Made by a program: the position numbers and the translations under genes
Shown here: positions 26,298-34,067 of the stretch, in pieces
Numbering within the stretch: position 1 is the first letter of the stretch
Layout of the letters: every line of letters begins with the position of its first letter
The notes under the pieces: generated by a model
What the model saw: only the letters and a program-made list of their open reading frames with translations
Databases searched by the model: none
What the model was told of the DNA's origin: nothing
Assembly (NCBI RefSeq): GCF_026342355.1
Contig: NZ_JAPEMV010000002.1
Location: 558,001 to 622,000 of the forward strand
DNA from: Streptomyces sp. NBC_00249
Lineage (GTDB): Bacteria > Actinomycetota > Actinomycetes > Streptomycetales > Streptomycetaceae
DNA: 64,000 bases
Reading direction: 5' to 3'

Positions 26298-26870
26298 ATG
26301 TTGCCCATGTCCAACGTTTCCCCCTCCCCCGGCACCCCGATGGCGGCCAGCCCGCTGACCCGTGCCGTCCTCGAAATCGACGAGTACGCCTCCACCCTCG
26401 GCTGGGACAAGCCGGCCCGGCTGTTCGCCCTGGTCGACACGGCCCGGCTGCGCCGGCAGGAGCCGGCCCTCGCGCGCCAGCTCGGCCAGGACCAGGACGA
26501 CACCGGCAAGAACCAGCTCACCCCGGTCGAGCAGGACCAGGTACCGGCCGGGACCCCGCTGGACAAGTTCCTCGGAACCATCGCCTGGCCCCCGGCGATC
26601 GTCGGCTGCGCCCTGACGGTGGAGCGGCTGATGCTGCCGCCGTCGGCCGAGGCCCAGGTCCCGGAGGGGCTCAGCGACAAGCAGCTCGCGAAGTGGGTCG
26701 CCGCGCACCCGGACCGGCAGGAGGTCCGGCTGACGGTGGGCGTCCTGCGGGACGGCTCGCGGGAGTCGGCCGTACGGCTGCGCGAGAAGGACTCCTCCAG
26801 CGAGGTGCTGACCGGCGCGAGCCTGGTGCCCGGGCTGGCCGAGGCGCTGGCCGCCACCTTCCTCGACTAG
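26298..26870 (+). CDS. PPA1309 family protein
   Basis: 190 aa, soluble, no transmembrane segment. The sequence LTRAVLEIDEYASTLGWDKP near residue 20 and FLGTIAWPPAIVGCALTVER mid-protein are typical of this actinobacterial family of unknown function. AGGAGG ends 4 nt before ATG 26298; a second in-frame ATG at 26307 is 13 nt away, so the start is uncertain by three codons. Convergent with the YlbL-type protease gene. Confidence 0.85.
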   Translation: MLPMSNVSPSPGTPMAASPLTRAVLEIDEYASTLGWDKPARLFALVDTARLRRQEPALARQLGQDQDDTGKNQLTPVEQDQVPAGTPLDKFLGTIAWPPAIVGCALTVERLMLPPSAEAQVPEGLSDKQLAKWVAAHPDRQEVRLTVGVLRDGSRESAVRLREKDSSSEVLTGASLVPGLAEALAATFLD

Positions 26871-26915
26871 CGGGTCGGGGCGGGCCGAGCGGGGCGACAC
26901 GGCCGGGGCCTGCGG

Positions 26916-28004
26916 TCAGGACCTGGTGCACTGCGGCAGGCCCGCCGTGTCCCCCTTGCTGATCTTCTCCAGCGCCTTCGTGGCGTCGTCGATGGTGGAC
27001 ACCTTGACCAGGGTCAGGCCGTCGGGGACGTGGGAGGCGGCGGAGGCGCAGTTCTCGGCCGGGGTGAGGAAGTACTCCGCCCCGGCCTGGCGGGCGCCGA
27101 TGGTCTTCATCTGGATGCCGCCGATCGGGCCGACCTTCCCGGCGTCGTCGATGGTGCCGGTGCCCGCGATGAACTTGCCGCCCGTGAGGTTCTCCGGGGT
27201 GAGCTTGTCGACGATGCCGAGCGCGAACATCAGGCCGGCGCTCGGGCCGCCGACGTCGGCGAGCTTGATGTCGATCGGGAACGGGAAGGTGTGGTCCGTC
27301 CCGGCCCGGATGCCGACGACGGCGTGGCCGTCGTCCGGGGCCTTGCCCGCCGTGACCGTGATCTTGGTGGTGGCGGTGGGCTCGCGGTTCGCCTTCTCGG
27401 CCTCGGCCGCGTCGGCGGCGGGCACGACGGTGAACTCGACGGGCTCGCCGGGCTTGTGCTTGGTGACGAGCTTGGCGACGTCGGCGGGGTCGGTGACCGG
27501 GGCCCCGTCGACCTGCCTGATCACGTCCCCGGCGTGCAGCTTGCCCTCGGAGGGGCTGCCCTTGACGACGGTGCCGACGATGACGCGGGCGGTGACCGGG
27601 ATTCCGAGCTGCTTGAGGGCGGCCACCTTGGCGCTCTCCTGCGACTGGCTGAACTCCTCGGCGTTCTCCTGCGTCGATTCCTTGTCGGTCTTGCCGTTCG
27701 GGTAGAGGTTCTCGTGGGGGACGACGATGTTGTCGCCCGCCAGCCAGCCGTAGACCGCTTCCAGCAGGTTCATGTCGTAGTCGGCGCCGGTGACGCGGAC
27801 CGTGGTCATGTTGAGGTGGCCACTGGTCGGGTACGTCTTGTGCCCCGAGATGCTGAGGACGGGCTCACCGCGCGAGTCGCCGAGGGTGTTCACGGTCGGC
27901 CCCGGGCTCATCTCCGAGTACGGGACCCTGATGAAGATCCCTGCGCAGAGCAGCGCGAACAGCATCAGGGTGGAAGCGAGCATCGTCGCAGTGCGGCGTG
28001 GCAT
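26916..28004 (-). CDS. ylbL: YlbL family membrane-anchored PDZ / Lon-like serine protease
   Basis: 362 aa. An N-terminal anchor helix (MLASTLMLFALLCAGIFI) places the rest outside the membrane. A PDZ domain spans about residues 135-205 (GTVVKGSPSEGKLHAGDVIR). A Lon-type S16 protease domain follows, with the serine in VGGPSAGLMFALG near residue 255 and the lysine in GGIQMKTIGA near residue 300, the Ser/Lys dyad. Related proteins degrade membrane-associated targets in Bacillus. Mycobacterial orthologues sit beside UPF0182, as here. Confidence 0.93.
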   Translation of the reverse strand: MPRRTATMLASTLMLFALLCAGIFIRVPYSEMSPGPTVNTLGDSRGEPVLSISGHKTYPTSGHLNMTTVRVTGADYDMNLLEAVYGWLAGDNIVVPHENLYPNGKTDKESTQENAEEFSQSQESAKVAALKQLGIPVTARVIVGTVVKGSPSEGKLHAGDVIRQVDGAPVTDPADVAKLVTKHKPGEPVEFTVVPAADAAEAEKANREPTATTKITVTAGKAPDDGHAVVGIRAGTDHTFPFPIDIKLADVGGPSAGLMFALGIVDKLTPENLTGGKFIAGTGTIDDAGKVGPIGGIQMKTIGARQAGAEYFLTPAENCASAASHVPDGLTLVKVSTIDDATKALEKISKGDTAGLPQCTRS

Positions 28005-28114
28005 GGATCGACAGTACGTGACGGCCTCGGCGTGCGACCCCTGGGGCCGGTCCGTACGGGGGCGGGCCCGGGGAACTCTCAGGGGATTCTCAGCGGGGGC
28101 GCTCGCGGGACGCG

Positions 28115-28312
28115 TCAGACGGCGTCGGAACCGGAGTGCGCCTTCTCTTTCGACCTGGCCCGGTCGGCCTTGTCCATGACCTCGCGGAAGCGTGCGTAGC
28201 CGGCGAGTTCGGATATGTCACCCTGCGTGCGGTCGCGTGCCGCCCAGCTGCCCCATATCGCCGCCCCGATCGCGGCGAACAGCGGAATCAGCAACCACGC
28301 CAAAGACGCCAT
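28115..28312 (-). CDS. Small membrane protein, hypothetical
   Basis: 65 aa: one N-terminal transmembrane helix (LAWLLIPLFAAIGAAIWGSW), then a charged cytoplasmic tail (RFREVMDKADRARSKEK). ATG 28312 with GGGAGG 7 nt upstream makes the start firm. Codon use matches neighbours. Located 110 bp upstream of ylbL on the same strand. No function known. Confidence 0.8.
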   Translation of the reverse strand: MASLAWLLIPLFAAIGAAIWGSWAARDRTQGDISELAGYARFREVMDKADRARSKEKAHSGSDAV

Positions 28313-28418
28313 GGACGTGCCTCCCTGCCCCGAAAGTACGTGTCGTCGGTGCTTTCAACGCTCGTGCCCGGGAAGGGGTTACGCAAATCGAGGGCGTGTT
28401 GCGCGGCCGAACGGGTGT

Positions 28419-28446
28419 GAGGTTACCCCCTGCCGGGGGCAACCTC
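28419..28446 (-). terminator. Hairpin downstream of moaE
   Basis: 12-bp arms with one mismatched pair (28419-28430 and 28435-28446), loop TGCC. No long T run. Probable end of the moaE transcript, displaced about 215 nt from the stop by the duplicated segment. Confidence 0.5.
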
Positions 28447-28495
28447 CGCCCGGGGTGCATGAACGGCCTCCGACCGGGTCCGGCGGGCACCACGC

Positions 28496-28543
28496 CCGGG
28501 TCAGCAGGCGCCGACCCACTCCTCCGTGCCGTCCGCGAAGGTC
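28496..28543 (-). repeat. Duplicated 3' end of moaE (copy without the gene)
   Basis: 48 bp identical to 28656-28703. It contains the last codons of moaE (TFADGTEEWVGAC and stop) in a 160-bp-shifted position. Upstream in frame, a GTG near 28587 and an ATG near 28549 open short G/C-ending frames of 29 and 17 codons that end in this fragment. I regard them as by-products of the duplication. The 28313-28660 gap holds otherwise only the hairpin at 28419-28446. Confidence 0.8.
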
Positions 28544-28655
28544 CCCTCCTTCATGGCGCCCTCGCACTGCTCGGCGCTGGGGCGCCTCACAGGCTTCGGC
28601 CGACCGCGTCGGACTCCGTCCGCCGGTCGCGTGCCCCAGGGCTTTCCGCCCGGCT

Positions 28656-28703
28656 CCGGGTCAGCAGGCGCCGACCCACTCCTCCGTGCCGTCCGCGAAG
28701 GTC
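28656..28703 (-). repeat. 3' end of moaE, parent copy of the 48-bp repeat
   Basis: 48 bp identical to 28496-28543 and in the same orientation; this copy is the real end of moaE. Confidence 0.85.
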
Positions 28704-29122
28704 TGGTGCTTCCAGATGGGGACCTCGTGCTTGAGGTCGTCGATGAGCATCCGGGCGGCCTCGAAGGCCTCGCCGCGGTGCGGGCAGGAGACGGCGACGA
28801 TCACCGCGAGGTCGCCGACGGCCAGGTCGCCGACGCGGTGGACGGCGGCCAGGGCGCGGACCGGGTACTTCGCGACGACGCGCTCGGCGACGCGGCGCAT
28901 CTCCGCCTCCGCCGAGGGGTGGCAGGAGTAGCCGAGGGAGTCGACGTCGGTGCCGCCGTCGTGGTTGCGCACCGTTCCGACGAAGAGGGTCGTGCCTCCC
29001 GTCGCGTCGTCGCCTACTGCCGTGAAGACCTCGTCGATGGAGAGCGGGGTCTCACGGATCTCGAGCAGCCGGATCGGATCCGGTGCGGCCTGCTCGCCGG
29101 GGTGGTCGAAGTGCGGTGCCAT
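28661..29122 (-). CDS. moaE: Molybdopterin synthase catalytic subunit
   Basis: 153 aa. MoaE transfers sulfur from thiocarboxylated MoaD to precursor Z in molybdenum-cofactor synthesis. Family features: GTTLFVGTVRNHDGG near residue 42, AAVHRVGDLAVGDLAVIVAV, CPHRGEAFEAARMLIDDLK, and VPIWKHQTFADG with the essential lysine. ATG 29122 begins the domain. MoeZ, which activates the sulfur carrier, is encoded in this window near 60 kb. The last 14 codons are duplicated downstream. Confidence 0.95.
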   Translation of the reverse strand: MAPHFDHPGEQAAPDPIRLLEIRETPLSIDEVFTAVGDDATGGTTLFVGTVRNHDGGTDVDSLGYSCHPSAEAEMRRVAERVVAKYPVRALAAVHRVGDLAVGDLAVIVAVSCPHRGEAFEAARMLIDDLKHEVPIWKHQTFADGTEEWVGAC

Positions 29123-29238
29123 GCTTCCATCGTGCCCTAGGGGCTGACGTGGCGGAATAGCCGTTTCGCCCGGGGCGGGCCCGCCCGGTTGGGAGCCTCC
29201 TACAGAAAACCGCTGGTGGCCGCGCCCGGCCCGCCGGG

Positions 29239-30402
29239 TCAGATCCCCCGGCGCCGACGGGCCGCGCGGATCGCGGCGGCGGCGCCCAGCAGCGCCACCG
29301 TGGCTCCCGCGGCACCAGCGGCCGTGGCGTCCTTGCGTCCCAGGCGGCGTCCGGCGACGGTGTGCCGGCCCGCCACCTCCTGGAGCAGCTCGGCGAGCAC
29401 CTCCTCGTTGGTCCAGCGGGGGCGCCAGCCCGCCGCGTGCAGCCCGCTGACGCTGACCACCCACGGGTGCATCGTGTACGCGAGGTCCCCGGCCGGGGAC
29501 GGGGTCAGGCCGATCCGGTGCAGCCGGGCCGCCGCGCCCAGGGCGACCGCCGAGGGGAGCTCCATGCGGCGGATGCCGCTCAGCTCCTCGACCTCCTCCT
29601 GTTCCAGCCAGCCCTCGCAGCCGACCGCGAGCTCGCCCTCGGCCTTCTCCAGGGCGGCGTACTCCAGGGCGCTGACCAGGTCCTCGACGTGGCAGAACTG
29701 CCAGGTGGGACGGGATCCCGCGACGACGAGCAGGCGCGGGGACTCGAAGTACCGGGTGAGGGCGGTGTCGGTGCCGCCGACCAGGACGGCCGGGCGGACG
29801 ACCGTCACGTTCAGGCCGGGGTGCGCGCGGGGGGCCCGGCGGCCGAGCCGCTCGATCTCCAGCAGGTCGCCGACGCCGGTGGCCTCGGCGGTGGCCCGCA
29901 GCTCGGAGTCCTCCGAGAGCGGGATGTCGTTGTCCGGGAGGGCTCCGTAGACCATCGCCGAGGTGCACAGCACGACCCGGTGGACGCCGGCGGCCGCGGC
30001 GGCGGTCAGGACGGTCTGGGTCCCGCGTACGTTGTACGCCGTACGGGTCGCCGGGTCGGTCTCCAGGTCGAGGTCCAGCGCGAGGTGGACGACCACGTCC
30101 GCGCCGCGCAGTTTCTCGGCGATCGCGGGGTCCCGTACGTCCAGGACGTGCCACTGGGCGGCGGCGCAGTCACCGCGCCGTTCGTCGATCGCGACGACCT
30201 GCTTGACCTCGTCGGATTCGGCGAGGCGGCGTACGAGGGCCGCACCGACCCCGGAGGCGGCGCCGGTCACCGCGATCACGGGGCTGCGTCGTCGGGGGCC
30301 GGCCTGGTTTCGCGGCTGGCGAACGCCGGGGGCGCTGTCGCCGTGCTCAGGGCGGTTTTCGGCGTCGTGCGGCGCGCGAGCCTGCGGATCTGGGGAACTC
30401 AC
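29239..30402 (-). CDS. SDR family NAD(P)-dependent epimerase/dehydratase-like protein
   Basis: 387 aa. An N-terminal disordered ~40 residues is followed by an extended-SDR Rossmann fold: VIAVTGAASGVGAALVRRL, DVVVHLALDLD, and CTSAMVYGALPDNDIPLSED where the usual catalytic YxxxK is not obvious. C-terminus has an Ala-rich hydrophobic stretch (AGATVALLGAAAAIRAA) then ARRRRGI, possibly a membrane tail. GTG 30402 with GGAGA 8 nt upstream. Divergent from the zincin-2 gene. Substrate unknown; catalytic competence uncertain. Confidence 0.85.
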   Translation of the reverse strand: MSSPDPQARAPHDAENRPEHGDSAPGVRQPRNQAGPRRRSPVIAVTGAASGVGAALVRRLAESDEVKQVVAIDERRGDCAAAQWHVLDVRDPAIAEKLRGADVVVHLALDLDLETDPATRTAYNVRGTQTVLTAAAAAGVHRVVLCTSAMVYGALPDNDIPLSEDSELRATAEATGVGDLLEIERLGRRAPRAHPGLNVTVVRPAVLVGGTDTALTRYFESPRLLVVAGSRPTWQFCHVEDLVSALEYAALEKAEGELAVGCEGWLEQEEVEELSGIRRMELPSAVALGAAARLHRIGLTPSPAGDLAYTMHPWVVSVSGLHAAGWRPRWTNEEVLAELLQEVAGRHTVAGRRLGRKDATAAGAAGATVALLGAAAAIRAARRRRGI

Positions 30403-30594
30403 CGGGCGTCTCCAGCGGTTGTCTTCAGTAGGGACGCGCCGTGACGCGTACCCACCAGGTGATGTCCATCCTGCCGCAGCCCAGGAGTCGGCGGAGCACC
30501 GAGCCCGGAACCGGGACTGGTGTCTACGCTGGGTGGTGTTGTCGGACCATTGCCCGTCGGCTCCCGCCGGCGGCCCTACGAGCCGAGGAAACCC

Positions 30595-31995
30595 GTGAGC
30601 GACACCCCATTCGGATTCGGCCTTCCGCCGGAGGAGCCGGACAACGGCGACGAGGGCAAGAAGGGCGGCCAGGGCGGTCCCGGCGGACCGTTCGGTTTCG
30701 GCCCGGGCGGGCTGCCGGGCGGCGCGGACAATCCGTTCGCCGCGATGTTCGGCTCGATGAACCCGAATGATCTCGGCGCCGCGTTCCAGCAGCTCGGCCA
30801 GATGCTGAGCTACGAGGGCGGTCCCGTGAACTGGGACATGGCCAAGGACATCGCCCGCCAGACCGTCGCCCAGGGCACGGCGGACGGCGTGAAGGACGCG
30901 AGCGTCGGGACCGCCGAAAAGTCGGCCGTCGAGGAGGCCGTGCGCCTCGCCGACCACTGGCTGGACGGCGTGACCTCGCTGCCGTCGGGCGCCACCACGG
31001 CCGTCGCGTGGAGCCGCGCCGAGTGGGTGGAGGCCACCCTGCCGGTGTGGAAGGAGCTCGTGGACCCGGTCGCCGAGCGCGTCGGCGCGGCCATGGGCAG
31101 TGTGCTGCCCGAGGAGATGCAGGCCATGGCGGGCCCGCTGCTCGGAATGATGCGTTCCATGGGCGGGGCCATGTTCGGCCAGCAGATCGGGCAGGCCGTG
31201 GGCACGCTCGCGGGCGAGGTCGTCGGCTCCACCGACATCGGGCTGCCGCTCGGTCCGGCCGGGAAGGCGGCGCTGCTGCCGCTGAACATCGAGAGCTTCG
31301 GCAAGGACCTGGGCGTCCCCTCGGACGAGGTGCGGCTGTACCTGGCCCTGCGCGAGGCCGCGCACGCCCGTCTCTTCGCACACGTGCCGTGGCTGCGCTC
31401 GCACCTGTTCGGCGCGGTCGAGGGTTACGCGCGGGGCATCAAGGTCGACACCTCGAAGCTGGAGGACGTGGTCGGCCAGCTCGACCCGTCGAACCCGGAG
31501 CAGCTCCAGGAGGCGCTGCAGGGCGGCATGTTCCAGCCGCAGGACACCCCGGAGCAGAAGGCCGCCCTGGCCCGCCTGGAGACGGCGCTCGCGCTCGTCG
31601 AGGGCTGGGTGGACGCGGTCGTGCACGAGGCGGCCAAGCCCCGTCTGACGTCGGCGGACGCCATGCGCGAGACGATGCGCCGGCGGCGTGCCTCCGGCGG
31701 TCCCGCGGAGCAGACCTTCGCGACCCTGATCGGGCTGGAGCTGCGGCCCCGCCGGCTGCGCGACGCCTCGCGGCTGTGGGCCTCGCTCACCGACGCGCGC
31801 GGGGTGGACGGCCGCGACGGGCTGTGGGAGCACCCGGACATGCTGCCGACGGCCTCCGACCTGGACGACCCGGACGGGTTCGTGCACCGCGAGCAGCTGG
31901 ACTTCTCCGAGATCGACAAGATGCTCGGCGAGGCCGCCCGCAAGCGCGAGTCCGACGGCGGCGAGGGCGAGCAGGACGGCGACGAGAAGAAGTGA
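30595..31995 (+). CDS. Zincin-2 family (DUF2342) putative zinc metalloprotease
   Basis: 466 aa. A glycine/proline-rich disordered N-terminus (residues 1-55) precedes an alpha-helical body with GPLLGMMRSMGGAMFGQQIG, LREAAHARLFAHVPWLRSH (putative zinc-binding histidine region near residue 265) and QLDPSNPEQLQEALQGGMF. This is the actinobacterial family annotated as zinc-dependent metalloprotease; activity is unproven. GTG 30595 with GAGGAAA 7 nt upstream. The stop overlaps the Nudix gene start as GTGA. Confidence 0.88.
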   Translation: MSDTPFGFGLPPEEPDNGDEGKKGGQGGPGGPFGFGPGGLPGGADNPFAAMFGSMNPNDLGAAFQQLGQMLSYEGGPVNWDMAKDIARQTVAQGTADGVKDASVGTAEKSAVEEAVRLADHWLDGVTSLPSGATTAVAWSRAEWVEATLPVWKELVDPVAERVGAAMGSVLPEEMQAMAGPLLGMMRSMGGAMFGQQIGQAVGTLAGEVVGSTDIGLPLGPAGKAALLPLNIESFGKDLGVPSDEVRLYLALREAAHARLFAHVPWLRSHLFGAVEGYARGIKVDTSKLEDVVGQLDPSNPEQLQEALQGGMFQPQDTPEQKAALARLETALALVEGWVDAVVHEAAKPRLTSADAMRETMRRRRASGGPAEQTFATLIGLELRPRRLRDASRLWASLTDARGVDGRDGLWEHPDMLPTASDLDDPDGFVHREQLDFSEIDKMLGEAARKRESDGGEGEQDGDEKK

Positions 31996-32522
31996 GCCTG
32001 CACGAAGACGCGGTCCTCGTCCTGAAGGGCTACGAGGACCAGCCCGCGTTGCGCGACCTGTACCTGGAGCACCTGGCGGCCCATCCCGACGGGGTCTGGA
32101 AGCCCTGCCAGGCCGGGCACATCACCGGCAGCGCCCTGGTCGTCGACCCGGAGGGCGGCCGGGTCCTGCTGACCCTGCACAAGAAGCTCGGCATGTGGCT
32201 GCAGATGGGCGGGCACTGCGAGCCCGGTGACGCCACGCTGGCGGACACGGCGCTGCGCGAGGCCGTCGAGGAGTCGGGGATCGCCTCCGGGCTGACCCTG
32301 CTGCCGGGCGGTCCCGTACGCCTGGACCGGCATCCGATCCCGGCGCCGTGCAACTGGCACCTGGACGTGCAGTACGCGGCGCTGGCTCCGGCCGGCGCGG
32401 TGGCGGAGATCAGCGAGGAGTCGCTGGACCTGCGCTGGTTCCCGTACGAGGAGGTCGCCGCGGTGGCCGACACCTCGGTCGTCCGGCTCGTCGAGGCGAC
32501 GCGGGCGCGGCTGGGCGCGTAG
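31992..32522 (+). CDS. Nudix hydrolase
   Basis: 176 aa. A Nudix box is visible as GGHCEPGDATLADTALREAV continuing to EESGI near residue 74, with the REAxEExG core; spacing before it is of the GGHxEPGD variety. A preceding segment PCQAGHITGSALVVDPEGGR starts the fold. Substrate cannot be told. Translationally coupled to the zincin-2 gene by a 4-nt overlap, implying related function. A strong hairpin terminator follows. Confidence 0.88.
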   Translation: MSLHEDAVLVLKGYEDQPALRDLYLEHLAAHPDGVWKPCQAGHITGSALVVDPEGGRVLLTLHKKLGMWLQMGGHCEPGDATLADTALREAVEESGIASGLTLLPGGPVRLDRHPIPAPCNWHLDVQYAALAPAGAVAEISEESLDLRWFPYEEVAAVADTSVVRLVEATRARLGA

Positions 32523-32530
32523 TCCCGCGG

Positions 32531-32578
32531 GACGGCGGAAGGGGGCGGGCCCGTACGGGTCCGCCCCCTTCCGCCGTC
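32531..32578. terminator. Strong bidirectional hairpin after the Nudix gene
   Basis: Perfect 18-bp stem (32531-32548 with 32561-32578), extended by an inner CCC-gtac-GGG. Sits between convergent genes, the Nudix stop at 32522 and the AIM24 stop at 32588. Confidence 0.85.
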
Positions 32579-32587
32579 GGCCGGTGC

Positions 32588-33343
32588 TCAGTTCCAGGCG
32601 TTGTTCTGGTTCTGGGCGTGCGCGCCCTGCTGGCCCATGCCGTACTGGGCGGCCATGCCCTGTCCGAGCTGGGCGTTCTGCGGGGGCAGCACCTCGCTGG
32701 GCTGCACCAGGGCGAAGCCGGTGCCGAGGAAGCTCAGCTCCCAGCCCTCGCCGGTGTTGCCGCGGCGGCGCCACACGCCGGTGGAGTGCGTCTGGGCCTG
32801 CATCTGCACGCGCAGCGAGCTGGACCAGGCGACGATCGCGTCGGCGTCGGCGTTGACGTACTTGTCTGGGGTGACCTGCATCATCAGCGGCTGTCCCGAG
32901 GTCATCAGGGCGACCTTGCCGCGGCCGCTGATGTTGAGCTGGTACTTGCCGGAGCCGGAGATCCCGTACTGGCTGTCCACGGCGATGGCCTCGGTGTGCA
33001 GGGTGGAGTCCAGGGCCAGCACGTAGCTGCTGTCGACGGTCAGGCCGTCGTGGTCGACGTCCACGACGTGCACGTACTGGGCGAGGTTGGCCAGGTAGAC
33101 CGTGCCCTGCCCGGAGCAGCGCATGAGGTCCAGGCCCTCGCCGGTGCGGGCGAGGGCGGTGCGCTGGGTGGTGCTCTGGTACTCGCCGTCGAAGTCGACG
33201 ATGCCCTGGTAGGCGACCATCGCGCCCTTGCGGGCGAGGACGTCGTCGGAGCCGGCCAGGGTGACCCTCAGCAGCTGGGGGTTCTGGACGGTGTACCGGT
33301 CCTGGGACTGCGCTTCCGCGTAGCCGAAAAGTGAGCTCTGCAT
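32588..33343 (-). CDS. AIM24 family protein (third of three)
   Basis: 251 aa. Beta-rich AIM24 domain at about residues 20-220: LLRVTLAGSDDVLARKGAMV, MRCSGQGTVYLANLAQYVHV, GRGKVALMTSGQPLMMQVTP and FLGTGFALVQPSE. Gln/Asn-rich tail (GMGQQGAHAQNQNNAWN). Yeast Aim24 is mitochondrial; bacterial members have no settled function. ATG 33343 is preferred over the long upstream frame, which is a shadow. Lies 17 nt after the second AIM24 gene, clearly in an operon. Confidence 0.9.
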   Translation of the reverse strand: MQSSLFGYAEAQSQDRYTVQNPQLLRVTLAGSDDVLARKGAMVAYQGIVDFDGEYQSTTQRTALARTGEGLDLMRCSGQGTVYLANLAQYVHVVDVDHDGLTVDSSYVLALDSTLHTEAIAVDSQYGISGSGKYQLNISGRGKVALMTSGQPLMMQVTPDKYVNADADAIVAWSSSLRVQMQAQTHSTGVWRRRGNTGEGWELSFLGTGFALVQPSEVLPPQNAQLGQGMAAQYGMGQQGAHAQNQNNAWN

Positions 33344-33360
33344 GATGTGTCCGCTCCCCC

Positions 33361-34056
33361 TCAGCCCCGGGCCCGGAGCCGGTCGGTGCTGTCCTCGCTG
33401 GGCTGTACGACGACGATGCCCTGGCCGGAGAAGGCCATCTGGTAGGCCTCCCCGCTGCCCCGGCCGATCATCGACGAGGCCTTGAAGCTGCGCTTCCCCT
33501 TGACCTTGAGGTTCGGGGACCAGGCGACGAGCGCGTCCGGGTCCACGTACGTCTCGTCCTCGCCGCGGCCGCAGTCGACCACGATGGGGGTGCCGCGGGA
33601 GGTGATCGCGACCCAGCCGGTGCCGGCGACCTGGACGTTGAAGAGACCCTGGCCGGCGAACTTGGCCATGCCCTTGACCCGCTCGACGCCCCACTGGAGG
33701 TGGGCGTCGAAGGCGAGGAGGTTGCTGCCGTTGACGGAGAGGGCGTCGTTGTTGAGGTTGATGCAGACGACGTCCGCGCCGTAGTCGGCGAGGTAGAGCA
33801 GGCCGTCGCCGGTGGCCTTCATCAGCGGGGCGCTCTCGCCGGTGAGCCAGGCCGAGGCCATCTGGCGGACGGCGGGCGGGTTCGGCTCGTACTGGACGAA
33901 ACCCTCGTAGGCGACCATCGATCCGGTGCGCGCGAAGAGGTCCTGGCCGCTCTGCATGGCGACCTTGAGCATGGCGCGGCCGTGGTTCTCCATGCGGGCC
34001 GTGACGGGGGTCGGGGCGTAGCCCGCGAGCTGCTGGTTTGCGTTCATGGCATTCAT
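33361..34056 (-). CDS. AIM24 family protein (second of three)
   Basis: 231 aa, AIM24 domain from about residue 25: RAMLKVAMQSGQDLFARTGS, LMKATGDGLLYLADYGADVV, AGQGLFNVQVAGTGWVAITS and FSGQGIVVVQPSED. It shares the LLRV/..MV and VVQPSE pattern with both neighbours yet is clearly divergent from them. ATG 34056 has GAGGGAG 7 nt upstream. Eleven nt separate it from the TerD-AIM24 gene upstream and 17 nt from the next. Confidence 0.9.
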   Translation of the reverse strand: MNAMNANQQLAGYAPTPVTARMENHGRAMLKVAMQSGQDLFARTGSMVAYEGFVQYEPNPPAVRQMASAWLTGESAPLMKATGDGLLYLADYGADVVCINLNNDALSVNGSNLLAFDAHLQWGVERVKGMAKFAGQGLFNVQVAGTGWVAITSRGTPIVVDCGRGEDETYVDPDALVAWSPNLKVKGKRSFKASSMIGRGSGEAYQMAFSGQGIVVVQPSEDSTDRLRARG

Positions 34057-34067
34057 GTGGGGCTCCC

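Noticed and set aside
28379-28587. Short genes in the moaE downstream gap
   Set aside because: The 29-codon frame owes its end to the duplicated moaE tail and has no ribosome site; other frames there lack codon bias.
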